Shown here: positions 1 to 7,343 of the stretch, piece after piece
Position numbering within the stretch: the stretch's first letter is position 1
Layout: each line of letters opens with the position of its first letter
Source of the DNA: Parvibaculum sp.
GTDB taxonomy: Bacteria > Pseudomonadota > Alphaproteobacteria > Parvibaculales > Parvibaculaceae
Reading direction: 5' to 3'
Length of the DNA stretch: 13,902 bases
NCBI GenBank assembly: GCA_014359855.1
Contig: JACIYQ010000094.1
Span: 1 to 13,902, forward strand
Translations under genes and position numbers: made by a program
Notes under the pieces: model-generated
Seen by the model: only the letters and a program-made list of their open reading frames with translations
What the model was told of the DNA's origin: nothing
Database searches by the model: none

Positions 1-103
1 CCGGTGCTCATGCATACCGGTGGATCAAACTTTTAGGGATCGGGAAAGACAGGTCCGGCGCTCGATCGCGAGCGTGGAGAGCAGCCGAACCAAGAAAATT
101 TGA

Positions 104-139
104 CAGGCGGTATATAGGCACTTTCCGGCGGACTTACAA
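104..139 (-). promoter_or_regulatory. Sigma-70-type promoter pointing left, out of the window
   Basis: Reading the minus strand, TTGTAA (complement of 134-139) is followed after exactly 17 bases by TATATA (111-116), close to the sigma-70 consensus. Transcription would start near position 104 and run off the left edge. No convincing start codon with a ribosome site lies in bases 1-103. In many alphaproteobacteria secG, pyrG, kdsA and eno follow tpiA, so a secG-like gene is a reasonable guess for the target, but none of it is visible. Confidence 0.5.
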
Positions 140-201
140 GGAATATCCACGAAGCGCCGCCGGGTAGCCATTTCCCAGCCCTTCTGGCCTTCCGGACCCT
201 C

Positions 202-957
202 TTATGGATAGGCGGAGATAATTCCCCAGAAGTCGTCCGCCTTGAGGCTCGCCCCCCCGACCAGCGCGCCGTTCACGTTCGGCACTGCCATCAACTCGGC
301 CGCGTTCGATGGCTTCACCGATCCGCCATAGAGAATGCGCATCTTCGCGCCTTCTGTCCCAAACCGGGACTCGAGCGCCTTGCGGATTGCCGCATGGACC
401 TTTGTCACATCCTCCGGCGTCGGCGTGCGGCCGGTGCCGATGGCCCAGACCGGTTCATAGGCAATGACCGTCGTCTTGGCCGTCGATGCGTCCGGCAGCG
501 AGCCCTTGAGCTGTGTACGGATGACCTTGAGCGTCGCGCCCGCGTCGCGCTCGGCTTCCGTCTCGCCGACGCAGACGATGGCAACCAGCCCCGCGCGATG
601 CGCGGCTTCCGCCTTCGCCCGCACGGCGGCGTCGGTCTCGCCATGGTCGGCGCGGCGTTCGGAGTGCCCGACGATGACATGAGAGGCGCCCGCGTCCTTC
701 AGCATCTCCGCCGAGATGTCGCCCGTATGCGCGCCGCTTTCCTTCGCGTGGCAATCCTGGCCGCCGATGGCGATCTTCGTGCCCTTCGCCGTCTCCTTCA
801 GCGTCGCGATCAAGGTGGCGGGCGGGCAGATGAGAACGTCGCAGGCGGGTTTCGACGTCGCGAGCTTCTTCGCCAGCGCCGTCACTTCCTTCTTCGAGGC
901 TTTCACCCCGTTCATCTTCCAGTTGCCTGCCACCAGCGCCTTCACGCGTGCCGCCAT
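202..957 (-). CDS. tpiA: Triosephosphate isomerase
   Basis: Interconverts dihydroxyacetone phosphate and glyceraldehyde 3-phosphate in the cytoplasm, in glycolysis and gluconeogenesis. The 251-residue product has the normal family length and all catalytic landmarks: Asn12 and Lys14 in GNWKMNG, His98 in IVGHSERR, Glu168 in AYEPVWAIGTG, and the phosphate-binding loops YGGSVKPSN (210-218) and GALVGGAS near the end. The frame stays open upstream for another 86 codons, but that stretch is not TIM-like. The ATG at 957 puts NWKMN where it belongs and has GGAG about 8 bases upstream. The gene diverges from the ppiD-like gene. The bases after its stop show only weak hairpins, so no terminator is called. 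Confidence 0.97.
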   Translation of the reverse strand: MAARVKALVAGNWKMNGVKASKKEVTALAKKLATSKPACDVLICPPATLIATLKETAKGTKIAIGGQDCHAKESGAHTGDISAEMLKDAGASHVIVGHSERRADHGETDAAVRAKAEAAHRAGLVAIVCVGETEAERDAGATLKVIRTQLKGSLPDASTAKTTVIAYEPVWAIGTGRTPTPEDVTKVHAAIRKALESRFGTEGAKMRILYGGSVKPSNAAELMAVPNVNGALVGGASLKADDFWGIISAYP

Positions 958-1064
958 CTTCTTGCTCCGCTCTTCGATCCAGGTGCGTCCGTTTAGCAGA
1001 TGCCCCCGCACCCGCCAACATGGGCGCAGCGCATGGGGCAAATAGACCTGAGTGAAATAGAACA

Positions 1065-1096
1065 CAGTCACCTTGAAATTTTCATTTCGATGACTG
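1065..1096. repeat. Nested inverted repeat between tpiA and the ppiD-like gene
   Basis: Outer arms CAGTCA (1065-1070) and TGACTG (1091-1096) enclose inner arms GAAAT (1075-1079) and ATTTC (1084-1088) around a 4-base loop. As RNA from the minus strand it would lie in the leader of tpiA. As DNA it could be an operator. No family is recognised. Confidence 0.4.
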
Positions 1097-1109
1097 ACCG
1101 AAAGGCGGG

Positions 1110-1128
1110 CGACGGCATCGTGCCGTCG
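1110..1128. repeat. Perfect 8-bp inverted repeat with 3-base loop
   Basis: CGACGGCA (1110-1117), TCG, then TGCCGTCG (1121-1128). It sits midway between the divergent tpiA and ppiD-like genes. It is followed on the plus strand by GGCATTTTCC rather than a clean T-run, and no plus-strand gene ends here, so a terminator is unlikely. An operator or leader hairpin is possible. Confidence 0.45.
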
Positions 1129-1130
1129 GC

Positions 1131-1146
1131 ATTTTCCAAGGAAAAT
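1131..1146. repeat. 16-bp dyad ATTTTCC-AA-GGAAAAT
   Basis: Two perfect 7-base arms are separated by only 2 bases. The spacing is too tight for an RNA hairpin but fits a dimeric DNA-binding protein. It starts 3 bases after the preceding dyad and ends 25 bases before the likely -35 of the ppiD-like gene. The A/T-rich arms stand out in GC-rich DNA. The binding protein is unknown. Confidence 0.45.
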
Positions 1147-1171
1147 CAAGCCGGAAGCCGCTCCGATCCGC

Positions 1172-1207
1172 TTGCGGGGGCAAGGCCCCGCACCTATCAT
1201 GCCGCCC
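1172..1207 (+). promoter_or_regulatory. Candidate sigma-70 promoter for the ppiD-like gene and trpE
   Basis: TTGCGG (1172-1177) and TATCAT (1195-1200) are separated by 17 bases, giving a start near 1207 and a leader of about 65 bases before the ATG at 1271. The spacer contains the inverted repeat GCGGGG/CCCCGC (1174-1191), and a second strong hairpin begins at the predicted start. The true start could therefore be elsewhere. Confidence 0.4.
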
Positions 1208-1227
1208 TCCCGCAAGGGGGTGGCGGC
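1201..1227 (+). repeat. Strong GC hairpin in the leader of the ppiD-like gene
   Basis: GCCGCC (1201-1206) pairs with GGCGGC (1222-1227). After one mismatch the inner TCCC pairs with GGGG, around a short loop at about 1212-1216. There is no T-run after it. It could be a 5'-end stabilising hairpin or a relic of a repetitive palindrome. Confidence 0.35.
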
Positions 1228-1270
1228 CTATCCGGGCCGTCGGCAGAGGGGCTCCAGACAGAAAGACCGC

Positions 1271-3172
1271 ATGATGCTCGATTCACTCCGTAGAAGCGCC
1301 TCCGGCTGGATAGCCAAGCTTCTGATCGGCCTTCTGGCCATCAGTTTCGCGGTCTGGGGCATCGCCGACATCTTCTCGGGCTTCGGCGGCAACACGCTGG
1401 CCCAGGTGGGCGACGAGGAAATCGACGGCGTCGCCTTCGAGCGCGAGCTCCGCGCGGAGATGGATCGCTTCTCGCAGCGCCTCGGCCAGCCGGTGACGCT
1501 CGAACAGGCGCGGCGCTTCGGCATCGACCGGGTGGCGCTCTCCCGCCTTATCAGCGTGGCCACGCTCGACGGTGCGGCAAAGGATCTGGGGCTCGCCGTC
1601 GGCGACGAGGCAGTCGGCCAGGCCATCATGACCGACCCCAACCTGCAGGGCGGTTTCGGCCGTTTCGACCGCGAGCTGTTCCGCCAGACCCTGCGCGCGA
1701 ACGGCGTCAGCGAGGAGCGCTTCGTCGAGCAGCGCCGCAAGGCTATGGCGCGCGACCAGCTCGTCACCTCCCTCACCCTGGGCGTCGCGGCGCCGGATGC
1801 GCTTGTGAAGGTCGTTGCGAACTACCAGGAAGAAACCCGCACCGCCGGTTACGTCATCCTGCCGCCCTCGCTCGCCGGCGAGATCGGGGACCCGGACGCG
1901 GAAACGCTGCAGTCCTTCTACGAAGCGGGCGCGGCCGCCTTCACCCTGCCGGAGACGCGCGACATCAGCTTCATGGTTCTGGAGCCCGAGCACATCACGC
2001 AGACCATGACGATTTCCGAGGACGACCTGCGCGAGGCTTATGAGCAGCGGCGCGGCGATTACGACGTGCCGGAACGCCGCGAAGTCCAACAGGTGACCTT
2101 CGGCACGGAGGACGCCGCGAAGGAAGCGCTCGAAAAGCTTCGCTCCGGCACGAAGACCGAAACCATCGTGCAGGGTCTCGGCCTCACCATGGAGGATGTC
2201 GATCTCGGCAATGTGTCGCGCGTCGAAATGCTGTCGCCTGAACTCGCGGATGCCGCCTTCACGATCGAAAGCGGTGCGTGGAGCGAGCCGGTGAAGGGCC
2301 CGCTTGGCTGGTCCATCTTCCATGTCGGTGCGATTTCGGAAGCAAAGCCCAGCACCTATGAGGAGGTGAAGGACAAGCTGCGCCAGACGCTCGAACTCGA
2401 GATGGCCCAGGAACAGATCTACGACATCCAGAACAGCATCGAGGATGCGCGCGCGGGCGGCGAGCCGCTTGAAAGCATCGCGACGCGTTACAACCTCAAC
2501 CTGCGCCAGATCGGCGGCGTGACGAGCGACGGCAAGACCCGCAAGGGCGATCCGGTCGAACTGCCGGAGTCGCTGCCCGAACTCCTGGAGACGGCCTACA
2601 GCAACGGCGCGGGCGAACAGATTCCACCGCTTGCGACGACCGGGCAGGGCTACTACTGGGTGCAGGTCGACGCGGTGACACCCGCCGCCGTGCAACCGCT
2701 CGACGAAGTGCGGGACCGCGTGCTCACCATCTGGAAGCAGAGAGAGCGTTCCACGCGTCTCGAGGCGCTGGCGGAAAAACTTGCCGCGCGCGGCAATGCG
2801 GGCGAGAGCTTCGACAAGATTGCGGCCGAGCTGGATCGCAGCGTTCTCACCATGCCGAAAATTCCCCGCAACGCGCAGAACGATACCTTCTCGCGGACGG
2901 CGGTCGCCAAGCTCTTCGCCACACCCGAAGGCGGTTTTGCCTCGGGCCCGGTCGGCCTCGGCGAAAGCCTCCTTCTGATGCAGGTGAAGAAAGTTCACGA
3001 GCCGTCGCTCGACAAGGGCTCCGGCAAATACGCCGAAATCCAGAATGGCGTCCGGGACTCGATCCAGACGGACATTCTGCAATCCTTCGTCGTCGGCTAC
3101 CAGAAGGAGCTCGGCGTCGAGGTCAACACGAGCCTCTACGAGCAGATGACTGCGACGGACAGCACAAGATGA
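1271..3172 (+). CDS. ppiD: PpiD-like membrane-anchored periplasmic folding factor (SurA_N / parvulin-type PPIase)
   Basis: Predicted inner-membrane protein with a large periplasmic part that helps outer-membrane and secreted proteins fold. The 633-residue length matches PpiD. A short basic N-terminus precedes one transmembrane helix at about residues 14-34, then a SurA-type N-terminal chaperone domain, then a single parvulin-like domain at about 263-355 ending in GPLGWSIFHVG, then a long helical C-terminal region. In E. coli PpiD the parvulin domain is catalytically poor. Activity here cannot be judged. The ATG at 1271 (or the next codon, 1274) directly precedes the anchor. The frame is open back to 1172, but that segment is not membrane-protein-like and overlaps the promoter. 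The ribosome site is weak. The stop overlaps the trpE start as ATGA. Confidence 0.9.
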   Translation: MMLDSLRRSASGWIAKLLIGLLAISFAVWGIADIFSGFGGNTLAQVGDEEIDGVAFERELRAEMDRFSQRLGQPVTLEQARRFGIDRVALSRLISVATLDGAAKDLGLAVGDEAVGQAIMTDPNLQGGFGRFDRELFRQTLRANGVSEERFVEQRRKAMARDQLVTSLTLGVAAPDALVKVVANYQEETRTAGYVILPPSLAGEIGDPDAETLQSFYEAGAAAFTLPETRDISFMVLEPEHITQTMTISEDDLREAYEQRRGDYDVPERREVQQVTFGTEDAAKEALEKLRSGTKTETIVQGLGLTMEDVDLGNVSRVEMLSPELADAAFTIESGAWSEPVKGPLGWSIFHVGAISEAKPSTYEEVKDKLRQTLELEMAQEQIYDIQNSIEDARAGGEPLESIATRYNLNLRQIGGVTSDGKTRKGDPVELPESLPELLETAYSNGAGEQIPPLATTGQGYYWVQVDAVTPAAVQPLDEVRDRVLTIWKQRERSTRLEALAEKLAARGNAGESFDKIAAELDRSVLTMPKIPRNAQNDTFSRTAVAKLFATPEGGFASGPVGLGESLLLMQVKKVHEPSLDKGSGKYAEIQNGVRDSIQTDILQSFVVGYQKELGVEVNTSLYEQMTATDSTR

Positions 3173-4680
3173 TCCTGCCCGAGTTCGAGCCCTTCGAGGC
3201 TGCGTACAATGCCGGTACGGCGCAGGTTGTCTATACGCGTCTCGTCGCCGACCTTGAGACGCCCGTCTCCGCCATGCTGAAGATCGCCGAGGGCAAGCCC
3301 AACAGCTTCCTTCTCGAATCGGTCGAGGGCGGCGATGCGCGCAACCGCTATTCGATCATCGGCCTCAAACCGGACGTCATCTGGCGAACCCAGGGCGACC
3401 ACGCGGAGATCAACCGCAAGGCGCGTTTCGACGATGGCGCCTACGAGCCCTGCCCCGGCGGCGCGCTGAAGAGCCTGCGCGATTTCATCGAGGAAAGCCG
3501 GATCGAGCTCCCGGAAGAACTGCCGCCCATGGCGGCGGGCGTCTTTGGCTATATGAGCTACGACATGGTGCGCCTCATGGAGCACCTGCCGAACCAGAAC
3601 CCCGACGCGCTCGGCCTTCCCGACGGCATCTTCCTGCGCCCGACCATCATCGCCGTGTTCGATTCCGTGAAGGATGAAGTGACGCTGGTAACGCCGGTCA
3701 GGCCCGAGCCCGGCGTCGGCGCCCGCGCCGCCTATGCGCGCGCCAGCGAGCGGCTGTCCGACGTCATCGCGGATTTCGACCGCGCCCTGCCGCACGGCTC
3801 GCAGCAGGCAGGCATCGCAGCCCTCGAAGATCCACAGTCGAACACGCCGCGCGACACCTATTACGGCATGGTGACCCGCGCGAAGGAATACATCGCCGCA
3901 GGCGATATTTTCCAGGTCGTGCTCTCGCAGCGTTTCGAAACGCCCTTCGAGCTGCCGCCCTTCGCGCTTTACCGCTCCCTCCGGCGCATCAATCCCTCGC
4001 CATTCCTTTACTTCCTCAATTTCGAGAACTTCTCGATTGTCGGGTCGAGCCCGGAAATTCTCGTCCGTGTACGGAACAGCCGGGTTACGATCCGTCCCAT
4101 CGCAGGCACGCGCCATCGCGGCAAGAACAAGGCGGAGGACGAGGCGATCGCCGAGGAGCTTCTGGCCGATCCGAAGGAACGCGCCGAGCACCTGATGCTG
4201 CTCGATCTCGGGCGCAACGATGTCGGCCGCGTCTCGAAGATCGGCACGGTTGAGGCAACGGAGCGCTTCGCGCTGCAGTTCACCTCGCACCTCATTCACA
4301 TCGTCTCGAACGTCGAAGGCGATCTCGACCCCGCCTATGATGCAATTTCGGCTCTCGTTGCGGGCTTCCCGGCGGGCACGGTGTCGGGCGCGCCCAAGGT
4401 TCGCGCCATGGAAATCATCGACGAACTCGAACTCGAAAAACGCGGACCCTATGCGGGCTGCGTCGGCTATTTCTCGGCAGCCGGCGAAATGGATACCTGC
4501 ATCGTGCTGCGCACCGCCATCGTCAAGGACGGCAAGATGTACGTTCAGGCGGGCGGCGGCGTTGTCGCGGATTCAAGTCCCGAGGGCGAGCATCAGGAGA
4601 GCGTCAACAAGGCAAAGGCGCTCTTCCGCGCCGCCGAGGAAGCGGTACGCTATGCCTCGCAGGCGGGCAAGCGGCAGTAG
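3169..4680 (+). CDS. trpE: Anthranilate synthase component I
   Basis: Large subunit of anthranilate synthase. It converts chorismate plus ammonia, supplied by TrpG, to anthranilate, the first committed step of tryptophan synthesis. The 503-residue product carries the tryptophan feedback site LLES (48-51) followed exactly 10 residues later by Ser62, so it should be inhibited by tryptophan. The chorismate-binding domain shows GDIFQVVLSQRF, AGTRHRG (312-318), HLMLLDLGRNDVGRV, GTVSGAPK (403-410) and a C-terminal GGGVVADSSPEGE. It is a stand-alone subunit, not fused to the glutaminase. The ATG overlaps the stop of the ppiD-like gene, which implies cotranscription and translational coupling. No Trp-rich leader peptide or attenuator is visible upstream. 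Confidence 0.97.
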   Translation: MILPEFEPFEAAYNAGTAQVVYTRLVADLETPVSAMLKIAEGKPNSFLLESVEGGDARNRYSIIGLKPDVIWRTQGDHAEINRKARFDDGAYEPCPGGALKSLRDFIEESRIELPEELPPMAAGVFGYMSYDMVRLMEHLPNQNPDALGLPDGIFLRPTIIAVFDSVKDEVTLVTPVRPEPGVGARAAYARASERLSDVIADFDRALPHGSQQAGIAALEDPQSNTPRDTYYGMVTRAKEYIAAGDIFQVVLSQRFETPFELPPFALYRSLRRINPSPFLYFLNFENFSIVGSSPEILVRVRNSRVTIRPIAGTRHRGKNKAEDEAIAEELLADPKERAEHLMLLDLGRNDVGRVSKIGTVEATERFALQFTSHLIHIVSNVEGDLDPAYDAISALVAGFPAGTVSGAPKVRAMEIIDELELEKRGPYAGCVGYFSAAGEMDTCIVLRTAIVKDGKMYVQAGGGVVADSSPEGEHQESVNKAKALFRAAEEAVRYASQAGKRQ

Positions 4681-4704
4681 ACGCCGCGTTTCTCGGAATT
4701 CGAA

Positions 4705-4740
4705 GGCGAAACCCGCCCCCACGGAGATCCCGCTTTCGCC
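4705..4740. repeat. 7-bp inverted repeat after trpE
   Basis: GGCGAAA (4705-4711) and TTTCGCC (4734-4740) are perfect inverted copies with a 22-base loop, 25 bases after the trpE stop. There is no T-run, so it is at best a weak or processed 3' end for the ppiD-trpE transcript. Confidence 0.3.
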
Positions 4741-4755
4741 CTGTATGGTTCTCGC

Positions 4756-4775
4756 AATGTAAACGGCTCTACATT
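4756..4775. promoter_or_regulatory. Dyad AATGTA-N8-TACATT upstream of trpG
   Basis: Perfect 6-base arms (4756-4761 and 4770-4775) surround AACGGCTC. The dyad lies about 48 bases upstream of the trpG -35. The size and A/T-rich arms fit an operator for a dimeric helix-turn-helix regulator such as a TetR-type protein. Which protein binds is unknown. Confidence 0.4.
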
Positions 4776-4795
4776 CCTTGCCGGTACATCGCATA

Positions 4796-4808
4796 GCCCG
4801 AATCGGGC
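4796..4808. repeat. Short hairpin GCCCG-AAT-CGGGC containing a GANTC site
   Basis: Five base pairs with a 3-base loop lie just upstream of the trpG promoter. GAATC at 4800-4804 is a potential CcrM methylation site (GANTC). It is not followed by a T-run. Confidence 0.3.
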
Positions 4809-4822
4809 ATCGCTGCTAAACC

Positions 4823-4860
4823 TTGCGACCCTCTCGCTCCGGCGCCTATATAGTGGCCTC
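4823..4860 (+). promoter_or_regulatory. Likely sigma-70 promoter for trpGDC
   Basis: TTGCGA (4823-4828) and TATATA (4847-4852) are 18 bases apart. Transcription would begin near 4859, leaving a leader of about 40 bases before the trpG ATG. This lets trpGDC be expressed apart from trpE. The leader is too short for a leader-peptide attenuator. Confidence 0.5.
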
Positions 4861-4897
4861 AAGCGGCCTTTTCGGCTGCAAAACCAAGGTTCGGGCC

Positions 4898-5491
4898 ATG
4901 CTGCTCCTTATCGATAACTACGACAGCTTCACCTACAACCTGGTCCATTTCCTGGGCGAGTTGGGGGCTGAGGCGCGCGTCCACCGGAATGACAAGATCA
5001 CCGTCAACGAGGCTCTTTCGGAGCGCCCCCAGGCGATCGTCCTCTCGCCCGGCCCCTGCGACCCCGGCAAGGCGGGCATCTGCCTCGATCTCATCCAGGC
5101 CGCTGCCGCGCATCGCATTCCGCTTCTCGGCGTCTGTCTCGGCCATCAGGCCATCGGTCAGTCCTTCGGCGGCAAGGTCGTTCGCGCGCCAACCCTCATG
5201 CACGGCAAGTTGAGCGCCATCCACCATGGCGGCAAAGGCATCTTCCAGTATCTGCCGAGCCCCATCGAGGCCACGCGCTACCATTCGCTCATTGTCGAGC
5301 GCGAAAGCCTGCCGGACTGCCTTGAAATCACCGCATGGACCAATGACGGCATCATCATGGGCATGCAGCACAAGGAGCTGCCCATCCATGGCGTCCAGTT
5401 TCATCCCGAAAGCATCGCCTCCGAGCATGGGCACGACATCCTGCGCAATTTCCTGCAGCTTGCGGGCATGAACACGCGCGAACTGGCCTGA
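4898..5491 (+). CDS. trpG: Anthranilate synthase component II (glutamine amidotransferase)
   Basis: Glutaminase subunit of anthranilate synthase. It releases ammonia from glutamine and channels it to TrpE. The 197-residue class-I amidotransferase has the full catalytic triad: Cys80 in GVCLGHQ, His169 and Glu171 in QFHPES. The oxyanion-region SPGPCDP is at 50-56 and the TrpG-type HGK at 102-104. The start at MLLLIDNYDSFT is the standard family N-terminus. The frame continues 25 codons upstream, but that part overlaps the promoter. AAGG lies about 10 bases before the ATG. TrpG may also serve p-aminobenzoate synthesis (PabA role), as in organisms with a single glutaminase, but the window cannot show this. 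It lies 17 bases ahead of trpD. Confidence 0.96.
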   Translation: MLLLIDNYDSFTYNLVHFLGELGAEARVHRNDKITVNEALSERPQAIVLSPGPCDPGKAGICLDLIQAAAAHRIPLLGVCLGHQAIGQSFGGKVVRAPTLMHGKLSAIHHGGKGIFQYLPSPIEATRYHSLIVERESLPDCLEITAWTNDGIIMGMQHKELPIHGVQFHPESIASEHGHDILRNFLQLAGMNTRELA

Positions 5492-5508
5492 GGGGACCGG
5501 CAGGGGCA

Positions 5509-6534
5509 ATGACCGACTTCAAGACCATCATCGCGCGGCTCGCCGAGGGCCAGCCGCTCGACGCGGCAATGGCACGCGCCGCCTTCGAGACCGTCATGTC
5601 CGGCGAGGCGACACCGGCGCAGATCGCGGCCTTCCTGATGGGCCTGCGCGTGCGCGGCGAAACGGTCGAGGAAATTACGGCGGGCGCCACCGTCATGCGG
5701 GAACGCGCGCTCCGCGTGACCGCGCCTGCGGACGCCATCGACATCGTCGGCACGGGTGGCGACGGTATCGGCACATGGAACGTCTCGACCGCCGTCGCCA
5801 TCGTCGTTGCGGCTGCCGGCGTTCCTGTCGCAAAGCACGGCAACCGCAAGGCCTCCTCGCTTTCCGGCACGGCGGACGCGCTACAGGAGCTCGGCGTCAA
5901 TCTCGACATCGACCCGGTCACCATCGCGCGCTGCATCGAGAAGGCCGGCATCGGCTTCATGTTCGCGCAGGCGCATCATTCCGCCATGAAGCATGTCGCG
6001 CCGGTGCGCGCCGATCTCGGCATCAAGACTGTCTTCAATATGCTGGGGCCGCTCTCCAATCCGGCACTCGTGAAGCGCCAGTTGCTCGGTGTCTTTGCCG
6101 CTCAATGGGTCGAGCCCTTCGCGGAGGTGCTCCGCAATCTCGGCTCCGGCAGCGCCTGGGTCGTCCACGGCTCCGACGGCATGGACGAGATCACGACGAC
6201 AGGCCCCTCCACTGTTGCCGAGCTCAAGGATGGCGCCATTCGCGTCTTCGAGGTGACACCCGAAGATGCTGGTCTGCCGCGCGCATCCGCCGAAGACCTG
6301 AAGGGCGGCAACCCGGCGGAAAATGCCGCCGCCATCCGACGCCTCTTCGATGGCGAAGCGGGTGCCTATCGCGATATCGTGCTGCTGAACACGGCGGCAG
6401 CGCTCATCGTCTCGGGCAAGGCATCGGACCTCAAGGAAGGCGCCGCCGCCGCCGCCCGGATCATCGACAGCGGCGCGGCAAAGGCGACGCTCGCGAAGCT
6501 CGTCGCGGTCTCGAACGGGAAATCCGATGTCTGA
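5509..6534 (+). CDS. trpD: Anthranilate phosphoribosyltransferase
   Basis: Transfers phosphoribose from PRPP to anthranilate, the second step of tryptophan synthesis in the cytoplasm. The 341-residue product has the family length and motifs: the PRPP-binding GTGGDG (81-86), NVST (91-94), KHGNR (109-113), the anthranilate-side region around HHSAMKHV, and a GSDGMDE segment that supplies the metal-binding acidic pair. The ATG at 5509 follows a purine-rich GGCAGGGGC. The 3' end overlaps trpC by 8 bases, a sign of coupled translation. There is no fusion to the glutaminase, unlike the E. coli TrpGD protein. Confidence 0.97.
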   Translation: MTDFKTIIARLAEGQPLDAAMARAAFETVMSGEATPAQIAAFLMGLRVRGETVEEITAGATVMRERALRVTAPADAIDIVGTGGDGIGTWNVSTAVAIVVAAAGVPVAKHGNRKASSLSGTADALQELGVNLDIDPVTIARCIEKAGIGFMFAQAHHSAMKHVAPVRADLGIKTVFNMLGPLSNPALVKRQLLGVFAAQWVEPFAEVLRNLGSGSAWVVHGSDGMDEITTTGPSTVAELKDGAIRVFEVTPEDAGLPRASAEDLKGGNPAENAAAIRRLFDGEAGAYRDIVLLNTAAALIVSGKASDLKEGAAAAARIIDSGAAKATLAKLVAVSNGKSDV

Positions 6535-7324
6535 CATTCTCGAAAAGATCGGCGCCTACAAGCTTGAGGAGATTGCCTCCGCCAAACGGTCGCATCCGCT
6601 TGCCTCCATAGAGGAGGCGGCCCGCGCGGCATCGCCCGTGCGCGGCTTCGCCTCCGCGCTCCGCTCCCGCGTCGACGCGGGCGGTTATGCGCTCATCGCC
6701 GAAATCAAGAAGGCGAGCCCGTCCAAGGGGCTCATCCGCGCGGATTTCGATCCGCCGGCCCTCGCGCGCGCCTATGAGGCGGGCGGCGCCACCTGTCTTT
6801 CCGTCCTGACGGACGCCCCCTCTTTCCAGGGTGCGCCGGACTATCTCGTCGCCGCGCGCGCCGCGACCTCGCTTCCCGTCATCCGCAAGGACTTCATGTA
6901 CGACCCCTACCAGGTCGCCGAAGCGCGCGCGATGGGTGCGGACGCCATTCTCATCATCATGGCGGCTGTTTCCGATGCGCAGGCCGCCGAAATCGAACAG
7001 GCGGCTTTCGGCTGGAAGATGGATGTACTTGTGGAAGTTCACGACGAAGAGGAACTGACGCGCGCCCTCGCCCTCAAGAGCCCCCTTCTCGGGATCAACA
7101 ACCGTAACCTCAAGACCTTCGAGACGACACTCGCGACGACGGAACGGCTCGCACCTCTCGTTCCGGACGACCGCCTCATCGTCGGCGAGAGCGGCATCTT
7201 CACCCATGCCGACATCGTGCGGCTCTCGAAGGTTGGTGTACGGACGTTTCTGGTCGGAGAGAGCCTGATGCGGCAGAAGGATGTGGAGGCAGCGACGCGC
7301 GCTTTGCTTTCGTCCCCCGCCTGA
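6527..7324 (+). CDS. trpC: Indole-3-glycerol phosphate synthase
   Basis: Closes the ring of the carboxyphenylamino-deoxyribulose phosphate intermediate to give indole-3-glycerol phosphate. It is a 265-residue (beta/alpha)8 enzyme with the expected active-site residues: Glu59 and Lys61 in AEIKKASPSKG, Lys121 in RKDFMYD, Glu170 in VEVHDE, Asn192 in GINNRNL, and Glu221-Ser222 in VGESGI. It is the IGPS domain alone, with no fused TrpF, so phosphoribosylanthranilate isomerase must be encoded elsewhere (in many alphaproteobacteria with trpB and trpA). The start overlaps the end of trpD by 8 bases. Hairpins follow the stop. Confidence 0.97.
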   Translation: MSDILEKIGAYKLEEIASAKRSHPLASIEEAARAASPVRGFASALRSRVDAGGYALIAEIKKASPSKGLIRADFDPPALARAYEAGGATCLSVLTDAPSFQGAPDYLVAARAATSLPVIRKDFMYDPYQVAEARAMGADAILIIMAAVSDAQAAEIEQAAFGWKMDVLVEVHDEEELTRALALKSPLLGINNRNLKTFETTLATTERLAPLVPDDRLIVGESGIFTHADIVRLSKVGVRTFLVGESLMRQKDVEAATRALLSSPA

Positions 7325-7343
7325 CCGCGCGCAACATCGCCCG

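Noticed and set aside
100..116. TTGACA on the plus strand at 100-105 as a -35
   Set aside because: No -10 element is found at 16-18 bases. The TATATA at 111-116 is too close and is used better by the minus-strand promoter.
394..996. A 200-codon plus-strand frame opposite tpiA
   Set aside because: It is an Arg-rich shadow. The tpiA catalytic residues on the minus strand are all intact.
958..1215. An 86-codon N-terminal extension of tpiA
   Set aside because: It is not TIM-like, and the start at 957 gives the standard N-terminus and has a ribosome site. The extension also contains the dyads.
1283..3082. A 599-codon open frame on the minus strand opposite the ppiD-like gene
   Set aside because: It is the mirror of a high-GC gene. 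The translation is rich in Arg, His, Gly and Asp, shows no domain, and the plus-strand protein is clearly real.
3100..3200. A Trp-codon leader peptide and attenuator before trpE
   Set aside because: trpE starts inside the stop codon of the preceding gene, so there is no leader region.
3136..4299. A 387-codon minus-strand frame opposite trpE
   Set aside because: It is a composition shadow of trpE with no motif or ribosome site.
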